Assembly (NCBI GenBank): GCA_031177735.1
Contig: JAPSKJ010000090.1
Coordinates: forward strand, 1-7,943
Length of the DNA stretch: 7,943 nucleotides
Direction: 5' to 3'
Source of the DNA: Nocardioides sp.
GTDB lineage: Bacteria > Actinomycetota > Actinomycetes > Propionibacteriales > Nocardioidaceae
The translations under genes were made by a program, and so were the position numbers. Every line of letters starts with the position of its first letter. Position 1 is the stretch's first letter. Shown in pieces: positions 1 through 6,262 of the stretch. Under the pieces are notes generated by a model. The model was not told where the DNA came from, made no database searches, and was given only the letters and a program-made list of their open reading frames with translations.

Positions 1-614
1 CCGGTCGGCTCGCGCAGGATCCGTGCGCCGTCCCCGGTGAGCAGCGAGAGATCCGGCGCGGTGACGTCCCAGTGGATGCGGTTCTTCACCGTCTTCGGCT
101 CCGGCACCTTGTCGAAGACCATGGCCGTGAACGGCGCCCCGTGGATGCCCTCGATCCACGACCACTGCTCGTCGTCGCCGTCGTGGTGCTGGACGGTGCC
201 GCCGAGGAGGTCGGCCCACCACTGCGCGATCCGCGGCGGGTCGTGGCTGTCGACGCAGACCTCGTAGAGGCGGTAGGCGGGCACGTCGTCACGCTCGAAG
301 ACGCACATCTCCCCGCCCTCCGGGTCACGCAGCACCTGCCACCGGAACGACTCCAGGTCGACCGGGGTCGCGCCGAGCTCGAGCACGTCGTCCACGCCGG
401 CGGCGTACACGTCCAGGTGCACCCGTTGCTTGACCGTGACCGGCTCGGACACCGTCTGGAGGTAGATGGTGTGCTGCGGCTCGGGACCCCTGAGCGGGAG
501 CCAGCCCTCGTCCGGCTCGCCCGGCTGCAGACCGAGCACGCCTGCCCAGAACCGGCCCAGCCGGACGGGGTCGTTGGCGTCGATGACCAGCTGCTTGAAG
601 GTTGCCGCCGTCAT
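1..614 (-). CDS. VOC/glyoxalase-like two-domain protein, cut by the left edge
   Basis: This minus-strand gene starts at ATG 614 and stays open to the window edge. It gives 204 codons without a stop, so the C-terminus is missing. Two similar halves are visible. Residues 1-108 begin FKQLVIDANDPVRLGRFW and end VLRDPEGGEMCVF. Residues about 114-204 begin YRLYEVCVDSHDPPRIAQWW and include KNRIHWDVTAP. The pattern 'D..DP.R...FW...LG', then 'H.DV', then 'DPEG.E.CVF' is typical of the Glyoxalase_6-like VOC proteins common in actinobacteria. The second half stops before its expected closing 'DPEGNEFC' strand, so perhaps 25-30 residues lie outside the window. Substrate and reaction are unknown; many such proteins are annotated only as VOC family. 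It is divergent from the first ATPase, with 56 bp between start codons. A TAGGGT hexamer seven bases upstream suits a leaderless start, though AGGGTGAG could also act as a weak ribosome binding site. Confidence 0.85.
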   Translation of the reverse strand, partial: MTAATFKQLVIDANDPVRLGRFWAGVLGLQPGEPDEGWLPLRGPEPQHTIYLQTVSEPVTVKQRVHLDVYAAGVDDVLELGATPVDLESFRWQVLRDPEGGEMCVFERDDVPAYRLYEVCVDSHDPPRIAQWWADLLGGTVQHHDGDDEQWSWIEGIHGAPFTAMVFDKVPEPKTVKNRIHWDVTAPDLSLLTGDGARILREPT

Positions 615-621
615 GCTGCTC

Positions 622-627
622 ACCCTA
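622..627 (-). promoter_or_regulatory. Candidate -10 hexamer for the VOC gene
   Basis: Reading the minus strand, TAGGGT (TANNNT form) lies 7 bases before the ATG at 614. In actinobacteria this spacing is typical of leaderless mRNAs that start at or next to the A of ATG. No convincing -35 is visible. The same bases include AGGGTG, which could instead be a weak Shine-Dalgarno sequence. Confidence 0.35.
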
Positions 628-638
628 GGCAGCGCACC

Positions 639-650
639 CGCCCGCGGGCG
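639..650. repeat. 12-bp perfect palindrome between divergent start codons
   Basis: CGCCCGCGGGCG is perfectly self-complementary. It lies between the candidate -10 elements of the VOC gene (622-627) and of the first ATPase (657-662), about where both -35 regions would fall. It could be an operator shared by both genes. GC-only palindromes arise easily by chance in DNA of this composition, so the call is tentative. Confidence 0.3.
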
Positions 651-656
651 AGTGGC

Positions 657-662
657 TATTGT
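657..662 (+). promoter_or_regulatory. Candidate -10 hexamer for the ATPase pair
   Basis: TATTGT (TANNNT) ends 8 bases before the ATG at 671. No Shine-Dalgarno sequence is seen between them (CCAGATCC). This arrangement fits a leaderless transcript covering both ATPase genes. A recognisable -35 is absent. A TTG codon at 659 is in frame but lies inside this element and is unlikely to be the start. Confidence 0.4.
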
Positions 663-670
663 CCAGATCC

Positions 671-1669
671 ATGACGGACTGGCCAGGGGTGCGGCTGCAT
701 GTCGTGACCGGCAAGGGCGGCACCGGGAAGTCGACGGTGGCGGCCGCCCTCGCCCTGGCGCTGGCGAGCCACGGCAAGAACGTGCTGCTCTGCGAGGTCG
801 AGGGCCGCCAGGGGATCGCCCGGATGTTCGACGTCGACCCGCTGCCCTACGCCGAGCGCCGGATCGCGACCGGCCTGAGCCACCACGGCGGCGCGCCGGG
901 CAACGTCTACGCGTTGCACATCGATGCCGAAGCGGCCCTGCTGGAGTACCTCGCGATGTACTACAAGCTCGGCCGAGCCGGGAAGGCGCTCGACCGGTTC
1001 GGCGTGGTCGAGTTCGCGACCACGATCGCTCCCGGTGTCCGCGACGTGCTGCTCACCGGCAAGGTCTTCGAGGCGGTCCAGCGCAACAGCCGCAACAGGG
1101 GCGCCATGCAGTACGACGCCGTGGTGCTGGACGCGCCGCCGACCGGGCGGATCACCCAGTTCCTCAACGTCAGCGAACAGGTGGCGGGCCTGGCCAAGAT
1201 GGGTCCGATCAAGACCCAGGCTGACACGATGATGACGCTCTTCCGCTCCCCGCGGACCACCGTGCACCTGGTCACCCTGCTCGAGGAGATGCCGGTGCAG
1301 GAGACCGCCGACGCCATCGGCGAGCTGCGCTCCGCACGACTGCCGGTGGGTGGGGTCGTGGTCAACCTGGTCCGGCCGCGCGATCTCTCCGACGTCGACC
1401 TGGCCGCCGCCCGGGAGGGCCGCCTCGAGGCCGACCGCATCGAGAAGGACCTGGCCGCTGCCGGGGTGGAGGTCGACGAGCCGCTCGTCGCGGGCCTGAT
1501 CGCGGAGGCGGCCGACCACGCCGAGCGGCGCACACTGGAGGACTCCCAGCGGGAGGTCGTCGCGGCGCTGGGTGTGCCGACCTACGAGCTGCCCCGCCTG
1601 GCCGGGGGCGTCGACCTGGGTGGGCTCTACGAGCTGGCCGGGATGCTGAAGGAGCAGGGACTGGGATGA
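671..1669 (+). CDS. Get3/ArsA-family P-loop ATPase, first subunit (Rv3679/BagA-like)
   Basis: This 332-residue protein belongs to the ArsA/Get3 branch of the deviant Walker A (SIMIBI) ATPases. The P-loop KGGTGKST is at residues 15-22 and contains the signature lysine K15 that normally reaches across a dimer. Switch II is DAPPTGR (154-160), close to Get3's DTAPTGH. Switch I is unusual: where Get3 has TDPAH, this protein reads EVEGR (about 42-46), so the catalytic aspartate position is a glutamate and the PA is lost. No CxxC zinc pair is present; C41 is the only cysteine. The whole sequence resembles, from memory, M. tuberculosis Rv3679, one of two Get3-like proteins named BagA/BagB and known to associate. 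It overlaps the second ATPase by four bases, so the two are almost surely co-translated and probably form a heterodimer. Older annotations as 'anion-transporting ATPase' are weakly founded: no ArsB partner is nearby. ATG 671 is chosen because the TATTGT hexamer precedes it and the alternative TTG lies inside that hexamer. Confidence 0.93.
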   Translation: MTDWPGVRLHVVTGKGGTGKSTVAAALALALASHGKNVLLCEVEGRQGIARMFDVDPLPYAERRIATGLSHHGGAPGNVYALHIDAEAALLEYLAMYYKLGRAGKALDRFGVVEFATTIAPGVRDVLLTGKVFEAVQRNSRNRGAMQYDAVVLDAPPTGRITQFLNVSEQVAGLAKMGPIKTQADTMMTLFRSPRTTVHLVTLLEEMPVQETADAIGELRSARLPVGGVVVNLVRPRDLSDVDLAAAREGRLEADRIEKDLAAAGVEVDEPLVAGLIAEAADHAERRTLEDSQREVVAALGVPTYELPRLAGGVDLGGLYELAGMLKEQGLG

Positions 1670-2877
1670 GCACCGCCAAGCCGCGCGTCGGCCCGCTCGC
1701 CACGCCGCGCAGCACGCCGGCCCCGAGGCTGGACGTCGACGCGCTGATCGACGACCCGGCCACCGGCATCATCGTGTGCTGCGGCTCCGGTGGCGTCGGC
1801 AAGACGACCACCAGTGCCGCCCTCGCGCTGCGCGCCGCCGAGCGCGGCCGCAAGGTCGTCGTCCTCACCATCGACCCGGCCCGCCGGTTGGCCCAGTCGA
1901 TGGGCATCGGCCAGCTCGACAACGTGCCGCGGCCGGTGCCGGGCGCCGGCGGCGGCCGGGGCAGCCTGCACGCGATGATGCTCGACATGAAGCGGACCTT
2001 CGACGAGGTCGTGGAGTCGCAGGCGAGCCCGGAGAAGGCCAAGCAGATCCTGGAGAACCCCTTCTACATCGCGCTGTCGAGCTCGTTCGCCGGCACCCAG
2101 GAGTACATGGCGATGGAGAAGCTGGGGCAGCTCCACCGCGACGCCGTGGAGCGGGCCCGCCACGATCCCGAGGGCGAGGGTGCGTTCGACCTGATCGTCG
2201 TCGACACCCCGCCGAGCCGGAGCGCCCTGGACTTCCTCGACGCGCCGGAGCGGCTCTCCAGCTTCCTCGACGGCCGGTTCATCCGGCTTCTGCTCACCCC
2301 GGCGCGCGGCCCGGCGAAGCTGATGAGCGCCGGGTTCTCCGTCATCACCAACACCCTGAGCAAGGTCCTGGGCGGGCAGTTCCTGCGTGACATGCAGACC
2401 TTCGTCGCCGCCCTCGACACCGTCTTCGGCGGCTTCCGGCAGCGAGCGCAGCAGACCTACGCGCTGCTACAGGCCCGGGGCACCGCCTTCCTCGTCGTCG
2501 CGGCTCCCGAGCCGGACGCACTGCGCGAGGCGGCGTACTTCGTCGAGCGGCTCAGCGGCGACCAGATGCCGCTGGCGGGGCTCATCGTCAACCGCGCCAG
2601 CCCCTCACCCCAGGGCAGCGGCCTGTCGGCCGAGGGAGCGTTGGCGGCAGCCGAGCGGCTGCGTCGCGACGATCCGGAGTCGGTGACCGCCGGCCTCCTC
2701 CGCCTGCACGCGGACCGGGCGCGGCTGGTCGCCCGCGAGGCTCAGCTGCGTGACCGGTTCGCCGCCGCGCACCCCGGTGTCGCGACCGCCGTCGTGCCCG
2801 CGCTCGCCGGTGACGTGCACGACCTCGACGGCCTGCGCCGGATCGGGGCGCTGCTCGCCGGCGAGGCGAGCGCCTGA
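1666..2877 (+). CDS. Get3/ArsA-family P-loop ATPase, second subunit (Rv3680/BagB-like)
   Basis: This 403-residue protein is the partner of the preceding ATPase. Its start codon overlaps the upstream stop (ATGA), with AGGGA five bases ahead as ribosome binding site. A 30-residue Pro/Arg-containing N-terminal extension precedes the P-loop GSGGVGKTT (40-48). The signature lysine of deviant Walker A motifs is replaced by S41. Switch I is intact (TIDPA, 68-72) and switch II reads DTPPSR (180-185). The helical part is rich in Met and hydrophobic residues (about 102-150 and 206-256). In Get3 the comparable region forms the groove that holds tail-anchor helices; a similar role here is inference. The Get3 CxxC zinc pair is missing, and C38-C39 just before the P-loop are not equivalent. 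The protein resembles M. tuberculosis Rv3680 (BagB) by recall. With its neighbour it shows complementary motif losses, which suggests an obligate heterodimer. It ends two bases before the convergent whiB stop codon. Confidence 0.93.
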   Translation: MSTAKPRVGPLATPRSTPAPRLDVDALIDDPATGIIVCCGSGGVGKTTTSAALALRAAERGRKVVVLTIDPARRLAQSMGIGQLDNVPRPVPGAGGGRGSLHAMMLDMKRTFDEVVESQASPEKAKQILENPFYIALSSSFAGTQEYMAMEKLGQLHRDAVERARHDPEGEGAFDLIVVDTPPSRSALDFLDAPERLSSFLDGRFIRLLLTPARGPAKLMSAGFSVITNTLSKVLGGQFLRDMQTFVAALDTVFGGFRQRAQQTYALLQARGTAFLVVAAPEPDALREAAYFVERLSGDQMPLAGLIVNRASPSPQGSGLSAEGALAAAERLRRDDPESVTAGLLRLHADRARLVAREAQLRDRFAAAHPGVATAVVPALAGDVHDLDGLRRIGALLAGEASA

Positions 2878-2891
2878 GCTCAGGCGTTCGC
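2866..2891. terminator. 26-bp palindrome across both stop codons, probable bidirectional terminator
   Basis: The 16-bp core CGCCTGAGCTCAGGCG (2871-2886) is perfectly self-complementary. Five more pairs flank it on each side (GCGAG with TTCGC), counting one G-T wobble. The TGA of the second ATPase (2875-2877) and the minus-strand TGA of whiB (2880-2882) both lie inside it, placed symmetrically about the centre. A transcript from either strand would fold into a strong GC-rich hairpin. No T-run follows, as is common for actinobacterial hairpins, so termination is inferred from position and symmetry. Confidence 0.55.
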
Positions 2892-3155
2892 GGACTCCTT
2901 GCGCGCTGCCTCGAGCACGGCGCGCCACGAAGCGCTCGGCTTGCGCCGCAGGAGCGCACGGCGCTCACGCTCGGTCATCCCGCCCCACACGCCCCACTCG
3001 ATCTGGTTGTCCAGCGCCTCGGCCAGGCACTCGGTGCGCACCGGGCAGCCGGCGCAGACCTGCTTGGCCTTGTTCTGCTCGGCCCCGCGCACGAACAACT
3101 GATCGGGCTGCGCCTGACGGCAGGCAGCCTTCGGTGTCCAATCCTCAACCCACAT
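2880..3155 (-). CDS. whiB4: WhiB-family [4Fe-4S] regulator, WhiB4/WblA type
   Basis: This 91-residue protein has the full WhiB signature. Four cysteines, C12, C34, C37 and C43, give the C...CxxC...C arrangement that holds a [4Fe-4S] cluster. The G[VI]WGG turn follows as GVWGG (55-59). A basic region, TERERRALLRRKP (61-73), follows and contacts DNA or sigma factor. WhiB proteins bind the principal sigma factor and respond to oxygen or nitric oxide. The text DELFV-like (DQLFVRGAEQNKAK) and ALDN.(I/V)E(W/F)GVWGGMTERERRALL match the WhiB4 (M. tuberculosis) and WblA (Streptomyces) group by recall. Its position between the ATPase pair and a PASTA PBP is the same as in those genomes. In Streptomyces, WblA affects development and antibiotic production. 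The start is set at ATG 3155 because it gives the family's usual short N-terminus (MWVEDWTPKAACR). The frame stays open upstream to 3242, but those residues are not WhiB-like. GGGGA, six bases ahead, is the likely ribosome binding site. Confidence 0.93.
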   Translation of the reverse strand: MWVEDWTPKAACRQAQPDQLFVRGAEQNKAKQVCAGCPVRTECLAEALDNQIEWGVWGGMTERERRALLRRKPSASWRAVLEAARKESANA

Positions 3156-3159
3156 TGTG

Positions 3160-3194
3160 TGTCCCCACTGTGTTGCCGGACCGCCTGTCCCCAC
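3160..3194 (-). repeat. Two direct repeats GTGGGGACA in front of whiB
   Basis: Plus-strand TGTCCCCAC occurs exactly at 3160-3168 and again at 3186-3194, 26 bp apart start to start. Read toward whiB, each is GTGGGGACA. The copy nearer the gene contains the probable ribosome binding site. A protein bound to both copies could block transcription or translation of whiB. A 9-bp palindrome, CACATTGTG (3151-3159), abuts them and covers the start codon. Function is inferred from placement only. Confidence 0.4.
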
Positions 3195-3371
3195 GACGAC
3201 GAATCCGACTTTGTTCCCGTGTAGCAAACGTAAAGGCCGCACGCCCTAGAAGACAGACTCGATTGACCCAAGTTCCATGGCCCAAAATGACTAGTTCCTT
3301 CGCACTACCGCGGCGTAGAGGCCCAGATGTGCTACCACCGCGTGGACTCGGGAGCCTCCCCGCGGGTCCCG

Positions 3372-3377
3372 TACCCT
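3372..3377 (+). promoter_or_regulatory. Candidate -10 hexamer for the PBP gene
   Basis: TACCCT (TANNNT) ends six bases before the ATG at 3384, and no Shine-Dalgarno sequence lies between (GAAGCC). This is the usual layout of a leaderless actinobacterial gene. It also decides the start, because an open frame extends upstream to 3327 without family-like residues. No clear -35 is visible. Confidence 0.45.
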
Positions 3378-3383
3378 GAAGCC

Positions 3384-5756
3384 ATGCGCCGCCGCCCCCC
3401 AGTCGACCAGCTGCCACCGGCCCGAGTGCTCACCCACCTCGGGGCGATGCTGGCCGTCGCCGCCGTCCTGGGCGTCGTCGTGGCCGGACTCGCCATCCCG
3501 TTCGCCGGCGTGGTCGGCATGGGCGCGAGCAACGTCGCCAACGGCATGGACGAGCTGCCCGAGGAGCTCGAGACCGGCGCGCTGGCCCAGCGCACCCGCA
3601 TCCTCGACGCCAACGGCAAGGAGATCACCCAGATCTTCGACGAGAACCGGGTGATCCGTCCGCTGCACCAGATCTCGCGCAGGATGGTCGAGGCGATCGT
3701 CGCCATCGAGGACTACCGCTTCTACGAGCACGGCGCGCTCGACCTGAAGGGCACGCTGCGCGCGTTCATCACCAACCAGGCCTCCGACGACGTCGTGCAG
3801 GGCGGCTCGTCGATCACCCAGCAGCTGGTCAAGCAGACCCTCCTCGACCAGGCGCAGACCGAGGAGGAGCGCGCCGCCGCGACCGAGGACAGCTATGCCC
3901 GCAAGCTCAAGGAGCTGCGCTACGCGATCGCGCTGGAGGAGACCCACACCAAGGACTGGATCCTCGAGCGCTACCTCAACACCGTCTACTTCGGCGACGG
4001 CGCATACGGCATCCAGGCCGCCGCCCAGCACTACTTCGGCGTCAACGCCAAGAACCTCGACGTCCGCCAATCGGCGATGCTGGCCGGCCTGGTGCAGAAC
4101 CCGACGGCGTACGACCCGACCAACAGCCCCGACCGTGCCCTCGAGCGCCGCAACGTCGTCCTCGACCGGATGGCCGAGCTCGGCGTGATCCCCCGTGCCG
4201 AGGCCGAGCAGCTCAAGGACCAGGACCTCGGGCTCGACGTGCAGGAGAACCAGAACGGCTGCGTGAACTCCACCGCGCCGTTCTTCTGCGACTACGTCAT
4301 CAACTGGCTCCTCGAGGACCCCTCCCTGGGCAAGACCAAGGAGGAGCGCGAGACGCTGCTGAAGTCGGGCGGCCTCACGATCAAGACCACGCTCAACCTC
4401 GAGCACCAGAAGGCCACCGACACGGCGGTCTCCGAGCACGTCTACCCCACCGACCAGGCGATCGGCGGCATGGCGCTCGTCGAGCCCGGCACCGGCAACG
4501 TCCTCGCGCTGTCGCAGTCGCGCCCGATGGGCCGCAACAAGAAGGCCGGTGAGACGTTCCTCAACTACGTCGTCCCCCAGGAGTACGGCGACTCCGCGGG
4601 CTTCCAGGCCGGCTCGACCTTCAAGGCGTTCACCCTGGCCACGGCGATCCGCCAGGGCATCCCGCTGACGACCTCGATCAACTCGCCCGAGCAGATGACC
4701 TTCGACCTCAGCGACTTCACCAACTGCGAGGGCGAGCCCGGTTTCGTCGGTGAGTGGCCGGTCGGCAACTCCACCACCAGCGGCGCCAAGAACCTCTACA
4801 CCGGCACCCGGGAGTCGGTGAACACCTTCTTCGTCCAGCTGATGCAGCGCACCGGGGTGTGCGACCCGTTCAACCTCGCGGTCTCCATGGGCGTGAAGCT
4901 CACCCGCCCCAACGGCGACGGCCAGGGCAACGGCCTGGAGCGCACGCCCGCGTTCACCCTCGGTGTCGTCGACGTCAGCCCGCTGGAGATGGCCGAGGCC
5001 TACGCGACCTTCGGCTCCCGTGGCCTGCACTGCTCCTCGCGACCGGTGACCGAGATCCTCGACGCGGCCGGCAACGTGGTGAAGAAGTACGACCCGCAGT
5101 GCACGCAGGTGATGCCGCAGGCCGTCGCCGACGGTGTCAACGACGTGCTGCGCGGCGTCAACGAGCCCGGCGGGTTCGGCTACGACATCGGCCAGACCTA
5201 CCTCACCAACGCCGACGGCGTGCGGGTGCCCTCGGCCGGCAAGACCGGCACCACGCAGGACGGCAAGGCGGTGTGGTTCGTCGGCTACACCCCCCAGGTC
5301 GCCACCGCCGCGATGATCGCGGGCGCCAACGAGTTCGGACAGCCGATCGGACTGGTCGGCCAGTCGATCGGCGGCAACTACATCTCCTCGGCGTCCGGCT
5401 CCGGCTTCGCCGGCCCGATGTGGTCCGCGGCGATGCACGTCGTCGACGACCGTCTCGACGCGGTCGACTTCGTCGAGCCCGACCCGACCCAGATCCAGGG
5501 CGTGCTCGCCGACATCCCCAACGTCCGCGGGATGAGCGTCGAGGAGGCCAGCGCCACCATCACCGGCGCCGGGTTCACCCTGATCAACGGCGGCTACCGG
5601 CCCGACTCGCTGCGGGCCGGCCGGGTCGCCTACACCTGGCCCAGCTCGCAGGCGGCGCAGGGGTCGCCGGTGACGATCTACGTCTCCTCCGGACCCGAGC
5701 GCACCGGGGGCGGCAAGAAGGGCAACCGGGCCGGGCGCGAGCTGGTCGCGCCCTAG
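3384..5756 (+). CDS. ponA2: Class A penicillin-binding protein with one PASTA domain (PonA2-like)
   Basis: This 790-residue bifunctional peptidoglycan synthase polymerises lipid II and cross-links stem peptides outside the membrane. An Arg-rich cytoplasmic tip (R2-R4, R14) precedes one membrane helix (about 20-48). The glycosyltransferase domain (GT51) follows: EDYRFYEHG with catalytic E109, GGSSITQQLVK (140-150), RKLKELRYAIALE (173 onward), and ERYLN with YFG (195-204). The transpeptidase domain has STFK with nucleophile S411 and K414, SVN (478-480) and KTGTT (620-624). A single PASTA domain spans about 708-769 and a short basic tail ends the protein. Six cysteines (C293, C302, C448, C493, C550, C573) all lie on the outer side and could form disulfides. 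Length and order agree with mycobacterial PonA2 (about 810 residues). It is divergent from whiB, as in M. tuberculosis. All catalytic motifs are intact, so it should be active. The symbol rests on domain order and gene context. Confidence 0.95.
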   Translation: MRRRPPVDQLPPARVLTHLGAMLAVAAVLGVVVAGLAIPFAGVVGMGASNVANGMDELPEELETGALAQRTRILDANGKEITQIFDENRVIRPLHQISRRMVEAIVAIEDYRFYEHGALDLKGTLRAFITNQASDDVVQGGSSITQQLVKQTLLDQAQTEEERAAATEDSYARKLKELRYAIALEETHTKDWILERYLNTVYFGDGAYGIQAAAQHYFGVNAKNLDVRQSAMLAGLVQNPTAYDPTNSPDRALERRNVVLDRMAELGVIPRAEAEQLKDQDLGLDVQENQNGCVNSTAPFFCDYVINWLLEDPSLGKTKEERETLLKSGGLTIKTTLNLEHQKATDTAVSEHVYPTDQAIGGMALVEPGTGNVLALSQSRPMGRNKKAGETFLNYVVPQEYGDSAGFQAGSTFKAFTLATAIRQGIPLTTSINSPEQMTFDLSDFTNCEGEPGFVGEWPVGNSTTSGAKNLYTGTRESVNTFFVQLMQRTGVCDPFNLAVSMGVKLTRPNGDGQGNGLERTPAFTLGVVDVSPLEMAEAYATFGSRGLHCSSRPVTEILDAAGNVVKKYDPQCTQVMPQAVADGVNDVLRGVNEPGGFGYDIGQTYLTNADGVRVPSAGKTGTTQDGKAVWFVGYTPQVATAAMIAGANEFGQPIGLVGQSIGGNYISSASGSGFAGPMWSAAMHVVDDRLDAVDFVEPDPTQIQGVLADIPNVRGMSVEEASATITGAGFTLINGGYRPDSLRAGRVAYTWPSSQAAQGSPVTIYVSSGPERTGGGKKGNRAGRELVAP

Positions 5757-5760
5757 CCCC

Positions 5761-5783
5761 GGCGCGAGGACGTCCTAGGCGCC
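5761..5783. terminator. Hairpin between converging PBP and YqeY genes
   Basis: GGCGC (5761-5765) pairs with GCGCC (5779-5783). Inside these, AGGACGTCCT (5767-5776) is a perfect palindrome that can add a short inner stem. The hairpin starts four bases after the PBP stop and includes the last codons of the yqeY gene. It lacks a T-run. Position between two converging genes is the main support. Confidence 0.35.
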
Positions 5784-6236
5784 GAGCTGGCGCTTGACCT
5801 CGGCCGCGACGGCGGCACCGTCGGCCCGGCCCTTGACCTGCGGCTGTACGACGCCCATCACCTTGCCCATCGCACGCATGCCCTCACCGGCGGCGCCGGT
5901 CTGCTCGACTGCGCGGGAGACGATCCCGGCGATCTCCTCGTCGGTGAGCTGGGCAGGCAGGTAGTCGGCGATCACCGCCGCCTCCCGCAGCTCCTTCTCG
6001 GCCATCTCCGTGCGGCCACCATCGGCGAAGGCGGAGGCCGCCTCACGGCGCTTCTTGGCCTCGGCGGAGAGCACGCCGACGACATCCTCGTCACTGAGCT
6101 CCCTGGCCACCTTGCCGGCGACCTCGGCGTTGGTCACCGCCGACAGCACCATCCGCAGGGTGCCGGCACGCACCTCGTCGCGGCCCTTCATGGCGGCGGT
6201 CAGGTCGGCGCGGAGGCGGTCCTTCAACTGGCTCAT
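5775..6236 (-). CDS. GatB/YqeY-domain protein
   Basis: This 153-residue protein matches the stand-alone YqeY family, which resembles the C-terminal tRNA-binding tail of the amidotransferase subunit GatB. The N-terminus LKDRLRADLTAAMKGRDEVRAGTLRMVLSAV is characteristic. So are EAKKRREAASAFADGGRTEMAEKE (about 59-82), ADYLPAQLTDEEI (about 90-102) and the C-terminal GMRAMGKVMGVVQPQVKGRADGA. The function of free YqeY proteins is not settled; a role in tRNA or translation is inferred from the domain. The start MSQLK at 6236 fits the family's usual N-terminus, with CACAAT seven bases upstream as a poor -10 for a leaderless start. The alternative ATG at 6245 adds MAG and has AAGG eight bases ahead, so it cannot be excluded. 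The gene is divergent from the metallophosphoesterase and convergent with the PBP. A yqeY gene also sits here in the Streptomyces wblA region, by recall. Confidence 0.93.
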   Translation of the reverse strand: MSQLKDRLRADLTAAMKGRDEVRAGTLRMVLSAVTNAEVAGKVARELSDEDVVGVLSAEAKKRREAASAFADGGRTEMAEKELREAAVIADYLPAQLTDEEIAGIVSRAVEQTGAAGEGMRAMGKVMGVVQPQVKGRADGAAVAAEVKRQLGA

Positions 6237-6262
6237 GCCGGCCATTGTGGCAGCCTTGCCGC
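6237..6262. promoter_or_regulatory. 26-bp gap between divergent start codons
   Basis: Only 26 bases separate the chosen starts of yqeY (6236, minus) and the phosphoesterase (6263, plus). The gap contains CACAAT on the minus strand (6244-6249) and CAGCCT on the plus strand (6251-6256). Each is a poor CANNNT-type -10, seven or six bases ahead of its ATG. Any further promoter elements must lie inside the opposite gene. Confidence 0.25.

Larger units (their letters stand above)
3156..3383. promoter_or_regulatory. Divergent intergenic region between whiB and the PBP gene
   Basis: These 228 bases are clearly less GC-rich than the flanking genes, notably 3195-3305, and should hold promoters in both directions. 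On the minus strand TACGTT (3227-3232) is a possible -10 for whiB. It would leave a leader of about 65 nt, but no good -35 is seen. On the plus strand TTGACC (3263-3268) resembles a -35 without a clear -10 at the right distance. The best -10 for the PBP is TACCCT at 3372-3377. Two GTGGGGACA repeats lie close to whiB. No convincing protein-coding frame occupies the region. Confidence 0.6.

Noticed and set aside
659..670. TTG start extending the first ATPase by four residues
   Set aside because: It lies inside the TATTGT hexamer, has no ribosome binding site, and adds residues not needed by the family.
72..674. A 200-codon plus-strand frame over the VOC gene
   Set aside because: The minus-strand frame gives a clear two-domain VOC protein. 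The plus-strand residues are compositionally biased and match no family I recognise.
671..2877. An arsenite efflux (arsA) operon
   Set aside because: No arsB, arsR, arsD or arsC lies nearby, and no ArsA metal-binding cysteine set is present. The pair fits the Get3-like actinobacterial group better.
3156..3242. N-terminal extension of the WhiB protein to 120 residues
   Set aside because: The added residues do not resemble WhiB proteins, and ATG 3155 gives the usual short N-terminus with a ribosome binding site.
3291..5438. A 715-codon open frame on the minus strand opposite the PBP gene
   Set aside because: Its translation is low-complexity (rich in Val, Leu, Arg, Gly, Glu, His) with no domain, as expected for an antisense frame in high-GC DNA. 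The plus-strand PBP has all its catalytic motifs.
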